From positions 37,920-101,919 of the forward strand of contig CACYGW010000007.1 of the NCBI GenBank assembly GCA_902774045.1: a DNA stretch of 64,000 nt, given 5' to 3'. This DNA comes from an uncultured Bacteroidia bacterium (lineage in GTDB: Bacteria > Bacteroidota > Bacteroidia > Bacteroidales > UBA932). The translations under genes were made by a program, and so were the position numbers. Positions 53,832-62,533 of the stretch are shown here, in pieces (positions within the stretch are counted from its first letter, which is position 1; each line of letters opens with the position of its first letter). The notes under the pieces were generated by a model. That model did not search any database and was not told where the DNA came from. It was given only the letters and a program-made list of their open reading frames with translations.

Positions 53832-54221
53832 TTAAACTTTACGACGACCTTTCGGGCGGCAGCCATTGTGAGGCATAGGGGTAACATCGATAATCTCGAT
53901 AACCTCTATACCAGCATTATTGATGGTTCTGATGGCGGACTCACGACCGGCACCAGGGCCCTTTACATAGCACTTCACCTTGCGGAGGCCTGCGTCAAAA
54001 GCGGTCTTGGATGCATCCTCGGCAGCCATCTGGGCAGCATAAGGAGTATTCTTCTTGGAACCGCGGAAGCCGCACTTTCCGGCTGAAGACCAGCTGATAA
54101 CCTGGCCCACACCATTGGTGAGAGAAACGATGACGTTGTTGAATGTTGATGAAATATGTGCTTCACCAACAGCTTCAACCTTAACGACTCTCTTTTTCGT
54201 TGTTGTTGTTTTCTTTGCCAT
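53832..54221 (-). CDS. rpsK: ribosomal protein S11
   Basis: 30S platform protein of 129 residues. It contains [19 protein letters not shown] and the basic end [16 protein letters not shown] short Thr/Lys-rich start ([11 protein letters not shown]) precedes the core. 13 bp from rpsM. Confidence 0.98.
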   Translation of the reverse strand: MAKKTTTTKKRVVKVEAVGEAHISSTFNNVIVSLTNGVGQVISWSSAGKCGFRGSKKNTPYAAQMAAEDASKTAFDAGLRKVKCYVKGPGAGRESAIRTINNAGIEVIEIIDVTPMPHNGCRPKGRRKV

Positions 54222-54234
54222 AATTCATCAATGA

Positions 54235-54612
54235 TTATTTGGTTGCTTTCTTCTTGTTGGCAACGGTCTTCTTTCTTCCCTTACGGGTACGTGCGTTGTT
54301 CTTGGTGCTCTGACCACGGACGGGAAGTCCGATACGGTGACGTACACCACGGTAGCAACCAATGTCCATCAGTCGTTTGATGTTCATCTGAACAGTAGAA
54401 CGGAGCTCACCTTCGATTTTGTAGTTCTCGTTGATCTCGGCACGGATCTTGGCGATCTGGTCGTCGTCCCACTGATTAACCTTAGTGTCGTAATCGATAC
54501 CGCAGGTGTCAAGGATTTTCCTTGCAGATGAGCGGCCGATACCGAAGATGTAGGTTAAGCCTACCTCTCCTCTTTTGTTGTTAGGTAAATCAACACCGGC
54601 TATTCTTGCCAT
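54235..54612 (-). CDS. rpsM: ribosomal protein S13
   Basis: 30S head protein of 125 residues. It starts [20 protein letters not shown] and ends in the conserved [19 protein letters not shown] basic tail that contacts P-site tRNA. Confidence 0.98.
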   Translation of the reverse strand: MARIAGVDLPNNKRGEVGLTYIFGIGRSSARKILDTCGIDYDTKVNQWDDDQIAKIRAEINENYKIEGELRSTVQMNIKRLMDIGCYRGVRHRIGLPVRGQSTKNNARTRKGRKKTVANKKKATK

Positions 54613-54653
54613 AATCTGTTATCTTTTTCTTAATTTGTTATACTACTTGAATC

Positions 54654-54770
54654 TTATCCCTGGCGCATTTTGAATTTGGGATTCTTCTTGCAAATCACGT
54701 AAAGATGACCTTTACGACGAACGATTTTGCAATCTTCGCTGCGCTTTTTGATGGATGTTTTAACTTTCAT
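54654..54770 (-). CDS. rpmJ: ribosomal protein L36
   Basis: 38-residue protein starting [20 protein letters not shown] and ending NPKFKMRQG. Only Cys14 and Cys27 of the usual zinc ribbon remain; positions 11 and 33 are Ser and Phe, so this is a zinc-independent form. Located between infA and rpsM, its standard place. Confidence 0.97.
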   Translation of the reverse strand: MKVKTSIKKRSEDCKIVRRKGHLYVICKKNPKFKMRQG

Positions 54771-54782
54771 ATTGCAGAATTT

Positions 54783-55001
54783 TTATTTGTATCTGTAGGA
54801 TATTCTACCTTTTGTCAAATCGTAAGGCGACATTTCAACTTTAACCTTATCTCCAAGAAGAATATGAATATAATTCTGCCTCATCTTTCCGGAGATATGA
54901 GCAAGGATTACGTGGCCATTCGACAATTCTACTTTAAACATAGCATTGGGGAGGGTTTCTACGATAATCCCATCCTGCTCTATTGCTGTTTGTTTTGACA
55001 T
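54783..55001 (-). CDS. infA: translation initiation factor IF-1
   Basis: 72-residue S1-type OB-fold protein that binds the ribosomal A site during initiation ([16 protein letters not shown] segment reads [38 protein letters not shown] follows). 12 bp after map and 12 bp before rpmJ. Confidence 0.97.
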   Translation of the reverse strand: MSKQTAIEQDGIIVETLPNAMFKVELSNGHVILAHISGKMRQNYIHILLGDKVKVEMSPYDLTKGRISYRYK

Positions 55002-55013
55002 TAAAATACCGCT

Positions 55014-55793
55014 TTAAAATTTAACTTTCTTTCCTTTCTCAATGAATTCAAAGGTCGATAGTTGCTCCGCTTTGCCTTTACGGACAACAACCGTAAGCTC
55101 GAAATGTGCAGCGTTCTTATGATCTGCAGTGTGTACCGCCCAACCGTTTTTTGCAAGATACACGTGGCGGTCACCCGCCGTAATCATAGGTTCGATGCAT
55201 ATTACCATTCCTTCTGTAAGCCTTGAGCCCCTTCCTTGATGTCCGTAATTAGGCACCCCGGGGTTCTCGTGCATGTCCCGTCCTATTCCGTGGCCTTCCA
55301 GCTCACGTACTACTCCGAAACCGAAGGACTCGGCATACGACTGCACCGCGTGTCCGATATCGCCGACTCTGCCGCCTGCCACCGCTTTCTCTATGCCCTT
55401 GTACAACGACTCTTTAGTAACTTTGAGGAGATTCAGAGTCTCAGCGTCCACCTCCCCTACGGGGAAGGTGTAAGCTGAATCTCCATTATATCCCTTGTAC
55501 TTGGTACCCAGATCTATCGAAACTATATCCCCATCCTTGAGTACATAGTCCGACGGAAAACCGTGAACCACTACGTCGTTTACAGAAGCGCAGATTGCTG
55601 CGGGGTAGCCGTCATAGCCCAAGAAGTTAGGAACTGCACCGTGGTCACGGATAAAAGTCTCAGCCACCTCATTCAACTTTTTAGTTGTCACACCAGGGGC
55701 GACCGCTTTACCGACTTCTGCCAACGCTTTACTCGTCAGCTCTCCGTTAATTCGGAGCAATTCGATAGCTTCTTCTGTCTTTGGCGCTACCAT
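55014..55793 (-). CDS. map: methionine aminopeptidase type I
   Basis: Removes the initiator methionine. It is 259 residues from ATG 55793. Metal ligands are visible: DIVSIDLGTKYKGYNGDSAY (two Asp), GHGIGRDMHENP (His), CIEPMI (Glu) and HFELTVVV (Glu); VNDVVVHGFPSD holds the substrate His. The start is chosen because GAAGGAAG lies just upstream and the longer frame would need a GTG that overlaps secY. It sits between secY and infA as in other Bacteroidota. Confidence 0.95.
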   Translation of the reverse strand: MVAPKTEEAIELLRINGELTSKALAEVGKAVAPGVTTKKLNEVAETFIRDHGAVPNFLGYDGYPAAICASVNDVVVHGFPSDYVLKDGDIVSIDLGTKYKGYNGDSAYTFPVGEVDAETLNLLKVTKESLYKGIEKAVAGGRVGDIGHAVQSYAESFGFGVVRELEGHGIGRDMHENPGVPNYGHQGRGSRLTEGMVICIEPMITAGDRHVYLAKNGWAVHTADHKNAAHFELTVVVRKGKAEQLSTFEFIEKGKKVKF

Positions 55794-55812
55794 CTTCCTT
55801 CTACCATCAAAA

Positions 55813-57153
55813 CTACATTCCACTTCTACCACTCAGGCGTCCGGTCTTCATAAGACCATCGTAGTGACGCATAAGCAGGTAGCTTTCAATTTGCTGGAGA
55901 GTGTCAAGCACAACGCCTACAAGAATCAGCAGCGAAGTACCGCCGTAGAAGCTTGCAAACTGGTTGGTGACACCAAGAATCATTGCACCTGCAGGCAGAA
56001 TGGCAATAATTGCCAGGAAGATGGAACCGGGAAGGGTTACCCTTGACATAATGTTGTCAAGATAATCCTTAGTGGCCTTTCCGGGCTTAACTCCAGGAAT
56101 GAAGCCGCTGTTTTTCTTCATATCCTCTGCCATCATTGTAGGATTTACAGTAACGGCTGTGTAGAAATATGTGAAGATAACAACGAGCAATCCGAATATA
56201 AAGTTATACCAGAAACCCTGATAGTTGCCAAGGGTTGCAGCGAGGCCGCGGGTTGCATCCCACTTGGAGAATACAAGAGGGAAGAGCATAAGGGCCTGAG
56301 CAAAGATGATAGGCATAACGCCGGCAGAGTTAATCCTAAGAGGAATGTACTGACGGGTGCCACCGTACATACGGTTGCCTACGACTCTTCTGGCATATTG
56401 TACGGGAACTTTTCTTACTGCCTGGACAAGCGCGATAGCTGCCACAAACACGAAGAAGAGACCTACAATCTCTACGATAATTGAAACAAATCCGCCGTTG
56501 GTGCTGGCAAGCTTGGTGGCAATTTCAGAGAACAGAGCGTAAGGGAGACGGGCTACGATACCAATCATAATTATGATGGATACACCGTTACCGATTCCAC
56601 GGTCTGTAATTCTTTCACCAAGCCACATCACGAACATAGAACCAGCCATCAGGATTACGGTGCTGATGATGTTGAACTGTGTTACGGACCAGCCAAGCTG
56701 GCTGATAGCGAAGATGTTGTGAGTATCTACCTGATTGTGAACCTGCATCATATAAGCAGGGCCCTGAACTGCGAGAATCAGGACGGTAAGATAGCGGGTC
56801 ACCTGATTAATCTTTCTGCGGCCACTCTCTCCCTCCATCTGCATCTTGCGGAAGTAGGGAACGAACATACCCAGAAGCTGGACCACGATGGATGCCGATA
56901 TGTACGGCATCACACCCAATGCAAAGATTGAGGCGTTACCGAATGCACCTCCGGAGAACATATTCAAGAGGTCAAGAAGACCATTCTTGGATGTTGCGTT
57001 CTGGAGAGAAGCAAGGGCTCCGCCGTCGATACCGGGAAGTACGATGACGCAACCAATACGGTAAACAAGGAGAAGAAGGAAAGTATAAACTATCCTTTTC
57101 TTCAACTCCTCAATCTTGAAGATGTTCTGAATTGTTTCAATAAACTTCTTCAT
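55813..57153 (-). CDS. secY: preprotein translocase subunit SecY
   Basis: Channel-forming subunit of 446 residues with 10 transmembrane helices. It contains LGVMPYISASIVVQLL, the cytoplasmic loop with QYARRVVGNRMYGGTRQYIP and the C-terminal IESYLLMRHYDGLMKTGR. Located after rplO (2-bp gap). It works with SecG encoded at 38948. Confidence 0.98.
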   Translation of the reverse strand: MKKFIETIQNIFKIEELKKRIVYTFLLLLVYRIGCVIVLPGIDGGALASLQNATSKNGLLDLLNMFSGGAFGNASIFALGVMPYISASIVVQLLGMFVPYFRKMQMEGESGRRKINQVTRYLTVLILAVQGPAYMMQVHNQVDTHNIFAISQLGWSVTQFNIISTVILMAGSMFVMWLGERITDRGIGNGVSIIIMIGIVARLPYALFSEIATKLASTNGGFVSIIVEIVGLFFVFVAAIALVQAVRKVPVQYARRVVGNRMYGGTRQYIPLRINSAGVMPIIFAQALMLFPLVFSKWDATRGLAATLGNYQGFWYNFIFGLLVVIFTYFYTAVTVNPTMMAEDMKKNSGFIPGVKPGKATKDYLDNIMSRVTLPGSIFLAIIAILPAGAMILGVTNQFASFYGGTSLLILVGVVLDTLQQIESYLLMRHYDGLMKTGRLSGRSGM

Positions 57154-57155
57154 CT

Positions 57156-57608
57156 TTACTCTTCAACTATGATAGCCTTGCCTCCGGCAGCCTCTATCTT
57201 CTGGATAGCAGACTTGGAGAAAGCATCGGCAGATACTTCAAGTTTTGCTGTGAGCTCTCCGTTGCCAAGAATCTTGACAAGTTCCTTAACGGGGGCGAGA
57301 CCAGCCTCAACCAATACGTCAAGGTCAATCTTGTCAATCTTTGTCTCCTCGTAAAGAGCCTGAAGAGCCGACACGTTGATAGCTTTGTATTCTACCCTTG
57401 TAGGGTTCTTGAAACCAAACTTAGGGAGTCTTCTCTGGATAGGCATCTGACCACCTTCGAAGCCAATCTTGTGCTCGTATCCGGCGCGTGCCTGAGCACC
57501 CTTGGTACCACGTGTAGAGGTGCCGCCCTTTCCTGAACCCTGGCCACGGCCAAGTCTCTTGGAGTTGTGGGTTGATCCCTTAGCGGGTTTGAGATTGTTA
57601 ATGTTCAT
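57156..57608 (-). CDS. rplO: ribosomal protein L15
   Basis: 50S protein of 150 residues. The Gly/Arg-rich start (LKPAKGSTHNSKRLGRGQGS) and IGFEGGQMPIQRRLPKFGF are typical. Confidence 0.98.
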   Translation of the reverse strand: MNINNLKPAKGSTHNSKRLGRGQGSGKGGTSTRGTKGAQARAGYEHKIGFEGGQMPIQRRLPKFGFKNPTRVEYKAINVSALQALYEETKIDKIDLDVLVEAGLAPVKELVKILGNGELTAKLEVSADAFSKSAIQKIEAAGGKAIIVEE

Positions 57609-57625
57609 AATCTTATCCTCCCTAA

Positions 57626-57805
57626 TTAGATTTCTTCTACTTTCACCAGGTGGCGTACCTTTTCAAGCATACCGGTAGAAACGGGGGTCTTCTCCACCTC
57701 TACAGTCTGGTGCATTCTGTGAATTCCCAGTGAAGCCAAATTAGCTTTCTGCCTCTTTGTCTCACCGTTCTTGCTTATAACCTGTGTAATTCTGTACTTT
57801 GCCAT
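57626..57805 (-). CDS. rpmD: ribosomal protein L30
   Basis: 59-residue 50S protein starting MAKYRITQVISKNGETKRQK, with the conserved ASLGIHRMHQTVEVEKTP and the end VRHLVKVEEI. Located between rpsE and rplO, its standard place. Confidence 0.96.
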   Translation of the reverse strand: MAKYRITQVISKNGETKRQKANLASLGIHRMHQTVEVEKTPVSTGMLEKVRHLVKVEEI

Positions 57806-57817
57806 AATATCTCCTCC

Positions 57818-58336
57818 TTATCCGTTAAACACTTTGGTCATAGGGACGCCGCGGAGACCGGCTACTGTATAAGCGTCTCTCATCTGGGTAAGAGCCTCTA
57901 CGGTAGCTTTTACCAGGTTGTGAGGGTTGGATGAACCCTTGCTCTTTGCAAGTACGTTCTGGATACCAACGGACTCAAACACTGCGCGCATAGCACCACC
58001 AGCCTTTACACCGGTACCGGGAGCTGCAGGTTTCATAAATACCTCAGCGCCGCCGAATTTAGCAACCTGCTCGTGAGGAATGGTCTTGCCGATAACGGGA
58101 ACCTTAACAAGGTTCTTCTTTGCATCTTCAACACCCTTCTGAATAGCAGCGGTAACTTCATTGGCCTTACCGAGACCATAACCTACGACACCATTCTCGT
58201 CGCCAACAACAACGATGGCAGCGAAACGGAAGTGACGACCACCCTTGGTAACCTTGGTTACCCTGTTGATGGCGACCAGACGATCTTTAAGCTCAAGATC
58301 TGAAGTCTTTACTCTATTTACATTTAAATTTGCCAT
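57818..58336 (-). CDS. rpsE: ribosomal protein S5
   Basis: 30S accuracy protein of 172 residues, with [35 protein letters not shown] and [20 protein letters not shown]. Confidence 0.98.
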   Translation of the reverse strand: MANLNVNRVKTSDLELKDRLVAINRVTKVTKGGRHFRFAAIVVVGDENGVVGYGLGKANEVTAAIQKGVEDAKKNLVKVPVIGKTIPHEQVAKFGGAEVFMKPAAPGTGVKAGGAMRAVFESVGIQNVLAKSKGSSNPHNLVKATVEALTQMRDAYTVAGLRGVPMTKVFNG

Positions 58337-58344
58337 AGTCCCGA

Positions 58345-58707
58345 TTAGAATTTAAGGCCGCCTTCGCGGGCAGCGTCTGCCAAACTTTGAACTCTACCGT
58401 GATAAAGGTAACCGCCACGGTCGAATGATACCTCTGCGATACCCTTTGCCAGAGCGCGCTCTGCGATAGCTTTACCTACGATGGCTGCTGCCTCTTTGCC
58501 GGCTTTGCCCTTGCACTGTGCTGCAAGCTCCTTATCGTTGGAAGCTGCTGCTACCAGGGTAACGCCCTCGAGGTCATTGACCACCTGAACATATATCTGC
58601 TTATTGCTTCTGAAGACTACGAGTCTAGGCCTTTCAGCAGTACCGTTTACATGCTTGCGGATACGGAAGTGTATCCTCTTTCTTCTTGCGATTTTACTAA
58701 GTGCCAT
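58345..58707 (-). CDS. rplR: ribosomal protein L18
   Basis: 5S rRNA-binding protein of 120 residues. [20 protein letters not shown] and the C-terminal [20 protein letters not shown] are diagnostic. Confidence 0.98.
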   Translation of the reverse strand: MALSKIARRKRIHFRIRKHVNGTAERPRLVVFRSNKQIYVQVVNDLEGVTLVAAASNDKELAAQCKGKAGKEAAAIVGKAIAERALAKGIAEVSFDRGGYLYHGRVQSLADAAREGGLKF

Positions 58708-58723
58708 AATTCTGTCCTCCTAA

Positions 58724-59284
58724 TTATTTAGCAGATGCTGATTTGCCGGCCTTGCGACGAAGCTGCTCGCCGACGAACTTGATACCCTTGCCCTTATAAG
58801 GTTCAGGCTTGCGGAATGAACGGATCTTGGCTGCCACCTGTCCAAGGAGCTGCTTGTCGTGGCTGCGGAGGATGAGAACAGGGTTCTCTCCCTTCTTTAC
58901 CTGAGCGGCTTCTGCCTTAATCTCTGCGGGAAGAAGAAGCTGGATGTCGTGAGAGTAACCAAGAGCGAAGGTCAGGAGCTGGCCCTGAACATCTACGCGA
59001 TAACCTACACCTACAAACTCCTGCTTAATCTCAAAGCCGGTGGAAACGCCAACTACCATATTATTTACGAGTGCGCGATAGAGACCGTGCATCGAACGAT
59101 GGCGAGGCTGATCTGTGGGACGGGTGAATTTAATCTGATTGTCCTCGATGGTGACGGTGATATCCGGATCTACCTTCTGGCAGAGCTCACCAAGGGGGCC
59201 TTTAACCTTAACAACGTTTCCGGCGAGCAGTTCAACGCTCACTTTCTGCGGAAGGCTTACAGGCAATTTTCCTATTCTTGACAT
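58724..59284 (-). CDS. rplF: ribosomal protein L6
   Basis: 50S protein of 186 residues with the duplicated L6 fold. It starts MSRIGKLPVSLPQKV and ends with the signature PEPYKGKGIKFVGEQLRRK. Confidence 0.98.
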   Translation of the reverse strand: MSRIGKLPVSLPQKVSVELLAGNVVKVKGPLGELCQKVDPDITVTIEDNQIKFTRPTDQPRHRSMHGLYRALVNNMVVGVSTGFEIKQEFVGVGYRVDVQGQLLTFALGYSHDIQLLLPAEIKAEAAQVKKGENPVLILRSHDKQLLGQVAAKIRSFRKPEPYKGKGIKFVGEQLRRKAGKSASAK

Positions 59285-59300
59285 TGTCTTTCTGTTTTAA

Positions 59301-59696
59301 TTAATAGACATAGCATATTACTTCACCTCCAACGTTAAGCTCGCGAGCCTCTTTGTCAGTGATGACGCCCTTTGAAGTAGTAAGGATAGCGATACCCAGG
59401 CCGTTGAGAACGCGGGGAAGGCTGTCAACATCTACATACTGCCTAAGACCGGGCTTTGAAATACGGTCGATACCCTTGATGGCAGCAACCTTGGTCTGAG
59501 GATGATACTTAAGAGCGATTTTGATTGTGTCAAAAGGCTGTCCTTCAACTACCTTGTAGCTAAGGATGTAACCTTTCTCCAGGAGAATCCCGGTGATAGC
59601 GACCTTCAGTTTGGATGAAGGAATCTCTACAACCTTCTTACCTGCGCGGTAAGCGTTACGGATTCTGGTCAGATAATCTGCAATTGGATCAGTCAT
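59301..59696 (-). CDS. rpsH: ribosomal protein S8
   Basis: 30S assembly protein of 131 residues ([20 protein letters not shown]; the C-terminal [20 protein letters not shown]). In E. coli S8 represses the spc operon by binding the mRNA. A small hairpin lies in the 63-bp gap before it (59716-59733). Confidence 0.98.
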   Translation of the reverse strand: MTDPIADYLTRIRNAYRAGKKVVEIPSSKLKVAITGILLEKGYILSYKVVEGQPFDTIKIALKYHPQTKVAAIKGIDRISKPGLRQYVDVDSLPRVLNGLGIAILTTSKGVITDKEARELNVGGEVICYVY

Positions 59697-59715
59697 TTTT
59701 TTGTCTTTTTGTGGA

Positions 59716-59733
59716 CCGGCGCATTAGCGCCCG
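59716..59733 (-). promoter_or_regulatory. small GC-rich hairpin in the rpsN-rpsH gap
   Basis: GGCGC-ATTA-GCGCC (59718-59722 and 59727-59731) in the only larger gap (63 bp) inside the cluster after rplP. It could be an mRNA processing or S8-binding structure; there is no T-run, so it is not a terminator. Confidence 0.35.
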
Positions 59734-59759
59734 ATATCCGATTGATTAATAATAATATA

Positions 59760-60029
59760 TTACCAGCTGGCTTTCTTCACTCCCGGGATAAGACCATTGG
59801 CGGCCATCTCGCGGAACTGAATACGGCTCAGACCGAATGCACGCATATAGCCCTTAGGACGTCCAGTGAGGGAGCAGCGGTTGTGAAGACGCACGTAAGA
59901 AGAGTTCTTAGGGAGCTTGTCAAGAGCGGCCCAGTCGCCGGCCTCTTTAAGAGCCTTTCTCTTCTCTGCGAACTTAGCAACTAATTTAGCGCGTTTAACC
60001 TCGCGGGCTTTCATTGATTCTTTTGCCAT
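59760..60029 (-). CDS. rpsN: ribosomal protein S14, zinc-independent form
   Basis: 89-residue 30S protein ([39 protein letters not shown]). It lacks the two CxxC pairs of the short zinc-binding S14. Confidence 0.98.
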   Translation of the reverse strand: MAKESMKAREVKRAKLVAKFAEKRKALKEAGDWAALDKLPKNSSYVRLHNRCSLTGRPKGYMRAFGLSRIQFREMAANGLIPGVKKASW

Positions 60030-60040
60030 TTCTTTCCTTT

Positions 60041-60640
60041 TTAGTTGTTATGTTTCTTGAAAGGCAGACCGAATGCTTTAAGAAGGGCGTGAGCCTCTTC
60101 GTCGGTCTTGGCTGTAGTTACAAAAGTAATCTCCATTCCGTGGATCTTAGGGTTCTTGTCCATATCGATCTCGGGGAAAATGATCTGCTCTTTGAGACCA
60201 AGGGTGTAGTTGCCACGGCCGTCGAGTTTCTCTGCTATACCGTTGAAGTCACGGATACGGGGGAGAGAAACGCGGATGAGCTTCTCGAGGAACTCATACA
60301 TCTTTACGCCACGGAGGGTAACCTTGGTACCGATAGGCATTCCTTTACGGAGTTTGAAGTTGGATACGTCCTTCTTTGAAGAAGTGATCACAGCCTTCTG
60401 GCCTACGATGAGAGCCAGCTCTTCTGCTGCCTCTTCTACGAGCTTCTTGTCCTGGGTTGCATCGCCCACACCCTCGTTGATGGTAATCTTAACGAGCTTG
60501 GGAACCTGCATTACAGTAGTGTAGGAGAACTGCTTTTCCAAAGCAGGTACAATCTCCTCTTTATATACCTTCTTGAGAGTAGGAACATATCCTGCAGGCA
60601 GAGCCTGTACCTCTACGGGTTCGTTTTTCTTCTTTGCCAT
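60041..60640 (-). CDS. rplE: ribosomal protein L5
   Basis: 5S rRNA-binding protein of 199 residues with a charged N-terminal extension of about 15 residues before the core. [20 protein letters not shown] and [20 protein letters not shown] are family segments. Confidence 0.98.
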   Translation of the reverse strand: MAKKKNEPVEVQALPAGYVPTLKKVYKEEIVPALEKQFSYTTVMQVPKLVKITINEGVGDATQDKKLVEEAAEELALIVGQKAVITSSKKDVSNFKLRKGMPIGTKVTLRGVKMYEFLEKLIRVSLPRIRDFNGIAEKLDGRGNYTLGLKEQIIFPEIDMDKNPKIHGMEITFVTTAKTDEEAHALLKAFGLPFKKHNN

Positions 60641-60642
60641 AA

Positions 60643-60960
60643 TTACTTGATCTCCTCTCCTGATTTTTTAGCGTAGCGAATCTTCTTGCCGTCAACAATC
60701 TTGTGGCCTACTCTTGTGGCTACATTCTGAACGGGGTCGATAAGCTGTACGTTAGAAATGTGAATGGAAGCCTCCTGCTTGATGATACCTCCCTGGGGAG
60801 CCTTTGCATTGGGCTTTGTATGTTTGCTTACCATATTGACACCTTCTACGATAACGCGATCTTTCTCTCTAAGGACGTTGAGAACCTTTCCGGTCTTGCC
60901 CTTATCGTTACCGGCATTTACAATCACGGTGTCACCTTTCTTTACATTGAACTTTTTCAT
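60643..60960 (-). CDS. rplX: ribosomal protein L24
   Basis: 105-residue KOW-domain protein ([20 protein letters not shown]). ATG 60960 is chosen because it gives the conserved start [10 protein letters not shown] and has GGAAGAA just upstream; the frame stays open to 61002 inside rplN. Confidence 0.97.
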   Translation of the reverse strand: MKKFNVKKGDTVIVNAGNDKGKTGKVLNVLREKDRVIVEGVNMVSKHTKPNAKAPQGGIIKQEASIHISNVQLIDPVQNVATRVGHKIVDGKKIRYAKKSGEEIK

Positions 60961-60973
60961 TTCTTCCAATAAA

Positions 60974-61339
60974 TTAAAGGACCTCCGGTGCCAGTGAAAC
61001 AATCTTCATATATTTATCACGCAGCTCTCTTGCAACGGGTCCGAAGATACGTGTTCCACGCAACTCTCCGGCGTTGTTCAGGAGGACACAAGCGTTGTCG
61101 TCGAAACGGATATAAGAACCGTCCGGCCTGCGGATTTCCTTCTTGGTACGTACTATCACAGCCTTGGTAACGCTGCCCTTCTTGACATCGCCACCGGGGA
61201 TAGCACTCTTGACTGCAACGACGATCTGGTCGCCTACTGTTGCATAACGGTGGTGGGTACCACCCAGAACACGGATACAAAGAACTTCCTTTGCACCGCT
61301 GTTGTCTGCCACCTGTAAACGTGTTTCCTGCTGTATCAT
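60974..61339 (-). CDS. rplN: ribosomal protein L14
   Basis: 121-residue 50S protein ([20 protein letters not shown]; the end [20 protein letters not shown]). Confidence 0.98.
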   Translation of the reverse strand: MIQQETRLQVADNSGAKEVLCIRVLGGTHHRYATVGDQIVVAVKSAIPGGDVKKGSVTKAVIVRTKKEIRRPDGSYIRFDDNACVLLNNAGELRGTRIFGPVARELRDKYMKIVSLAPEVL

Positions 61340-61341
61340 CG

Positions 61342-61596
61342 TTATTTAACTTTTTCTACAATTTCTACTAATCTCCACCTCTTGGTCTTGCTAAGAGGGC
61401 GGGTTTCCATAATACGAACGGTATCGCCTTCGCTGCACTCGTTCTTCTCGTCCTGAGCCACAAACTTTGTGGTCTTATTCATAAATTTTCCGTAGATAGG
61501 GTGTTTCTCTTTAGTCTTTACGGCTACAATGATGGTCTTGTCCATCTTGTTGCTGACTACCACACCTGTTCTTTCCTTACGAAGATTTCTTTCCAT
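61342..61596 (-). CDS. rpsQ: ribosomal protein S17
   Basis: 84-residue OB-fold protein ([40 protein letters not shown]). 2 bp before rplN. Confidence 0.98.
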   Translation of the reverse strand: MERNLRKERTGVVVSNKMDKTIIVAVKTKEKHPIYGKFMNKTTKFVAQDEKNECSEGDTVRIMETRPLSKTKRWRLVEIVEKVK

Positions 61597-61607
61597 AGGG
61601 CGTCAAT

Positions 61608-61802
61608 TTAGTTCTGTTTTTCTTTCTGGGCAAGAACTGTCATCATTCTGGCGATATCGGTTCTTGTCTTCTTAAACTTGGATGTGTCCTCCAATGGAGA
61701 GATAGCGTGGTTGACCTTCATAGATTCAAGATTTGCCTTCTCTGCTGCGATGCGATCCTTAAGATCTGCAATGGACATCTCGCGAACTTCAGATATTTTC
61801 AT
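61608..61802 (-). CDS. rpmC: ribosomal protein L29
   Basis: 64-residue two-helix protein (MKISEVREMSIADLKDRIAA) at the peptide-exit site. Confidence 0.97.
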   Translation of the reverse strand: MKISEVREMSIADLKDRIAAEKANLESMKVNHAISPLEDTSKFKKTRTDIARMMTVLAQKEKQN

Positions 61803-61820
61803 CTTTTCTCTGCCATTAAA

Positions 61821-62240
61821 TTATTCTACATAATCCCTGCGAACTACGAACTTGGTAGCAACGGGAAGCTTGTTTGATGCAAGACGCATTGCCTCTTTTG
61901 CGATCTCCAGAGACACGCCTTCTGCTTCGAAGAGGATTCGGCCAGGAGTGATAGGGCATACAAAACCCTGAGGATCACCCTTACCTTTACCCATACGGGT
62001 TGAGAGAGGTTTCTTTGTGAAAGGCTTGGTAGGGAAGACCCTGATCCAAATCTGTCCTTCACGATTCATCCTACGTGAGATAGCCTGACGCGCAGCCTCG
62101 ATCTGCTGAGCGGTAAGCCAACAATTTTCAAGGGTCTTGATACCGAAAGAACCAAACGCGAGTTGGTTGCCCCTCTGAGCCATACCTTTCATACGGCCCT
62201 TCTGTTCCCTTCTAAATTTTGTTCTCTTAGGTTGTAACAT
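61821..62240 (-). CDS. rplP: ribosomal protein L16
   Basis: 139-residue 50S protein ([40 protein letters not shown]). Here it is the first ribosomal gene of the cluster: rpsC, which normally precedes it, is missing, and a promoter plus a small leader ORF lie upstream. Confidence 0.98.
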   Translation of the reverse strand: MLQPKRTKFRREQKGRMKGMAQRGNQLAFGSFGIKTLENCWLTAQQIEAARQAISRRMNREGQIWIRVFPTKPFTKKPLSTRMGKGKGDPQGFVCPITPGRILFEAEGVSLEIAKEAMRLASNKLPVATKFVVRRDYVE

Positions 62241-62253
62241 TGCTGTATAACTT

Positions 62254-62307
62254 TTAAAAAATTTTTCTAAAATTTCCTAAATAATTGAGTATCAGCTGGT
62301 TGGGCAT
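62254..62307 (-). CDS. possible 17-codon leader ORF upstream of rplP
   Basis: ATG at 62307 with a strong TGAGGAGA ribosome-binding site 5 nt upstream. It encodes [17 protein letters not shown] and stops 13 bp before rplP. It lies in the leader made from the -7 box at 62331-62338. Such a strong Shine-Dalgarno site on a short ORF is unusual for Bacteroidota. It may be a leader peptide coupled to rplP translation or the remnant of a lost gene start. Not supported by homology. Confidence 0.4.
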   Translation of the reverse strand: MPNQLILNYLGNFRKIF

Positions 62308-62330
62308 AGTTCTCCTCAATTTTTGGATTG

Positions 62331-62338
62331 CAAAGTTA
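62331..62338 (-). promoter_or_regulatory. promoter of the rplP-rplQ ribosomal cluster
   Basis: TAACTTTG on the minus strand with TTTG 18 bp upstream (62357-62360). Expected transcript start near 62327, giving a leader of about 87 nt that contains the 17-codon ORF. Confidence 0.75.
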
Positions 62339-62474
62339 GTAAAAATTTCCGAATTGCAAATATTTTTGGAAATATTTTTTATCACTTTCGACAAGCACTT
62401 TTAAAGCCTAACTTAACGTTTTTCAGACAGTTAACCAACTTGTGGAAAAATTTTTGCCGGAATTTTCGACACAA

Positions 62475-62516
62475 CAAAAAAGCCCCCTGCCGAAACCATC
62501 GACAAGGGGCATAAAA
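62475..62516 (-). terminator. terminator of the DUF4270-type gene
   Basis: Stem GCCCC/GGGGC (62482-62486 and 62506-62510) with an inner TG/CA pair, followed on the minus strand by a T6 run. It separates the upstream lipoprotein gene from the ribosomal promoter; the A/T-rich stretch 62341-62474 between them holds nothing else I can name. Confidence 0.85.
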
Positions 62517-62533
62517 ACTATAAAAACTCTCTT

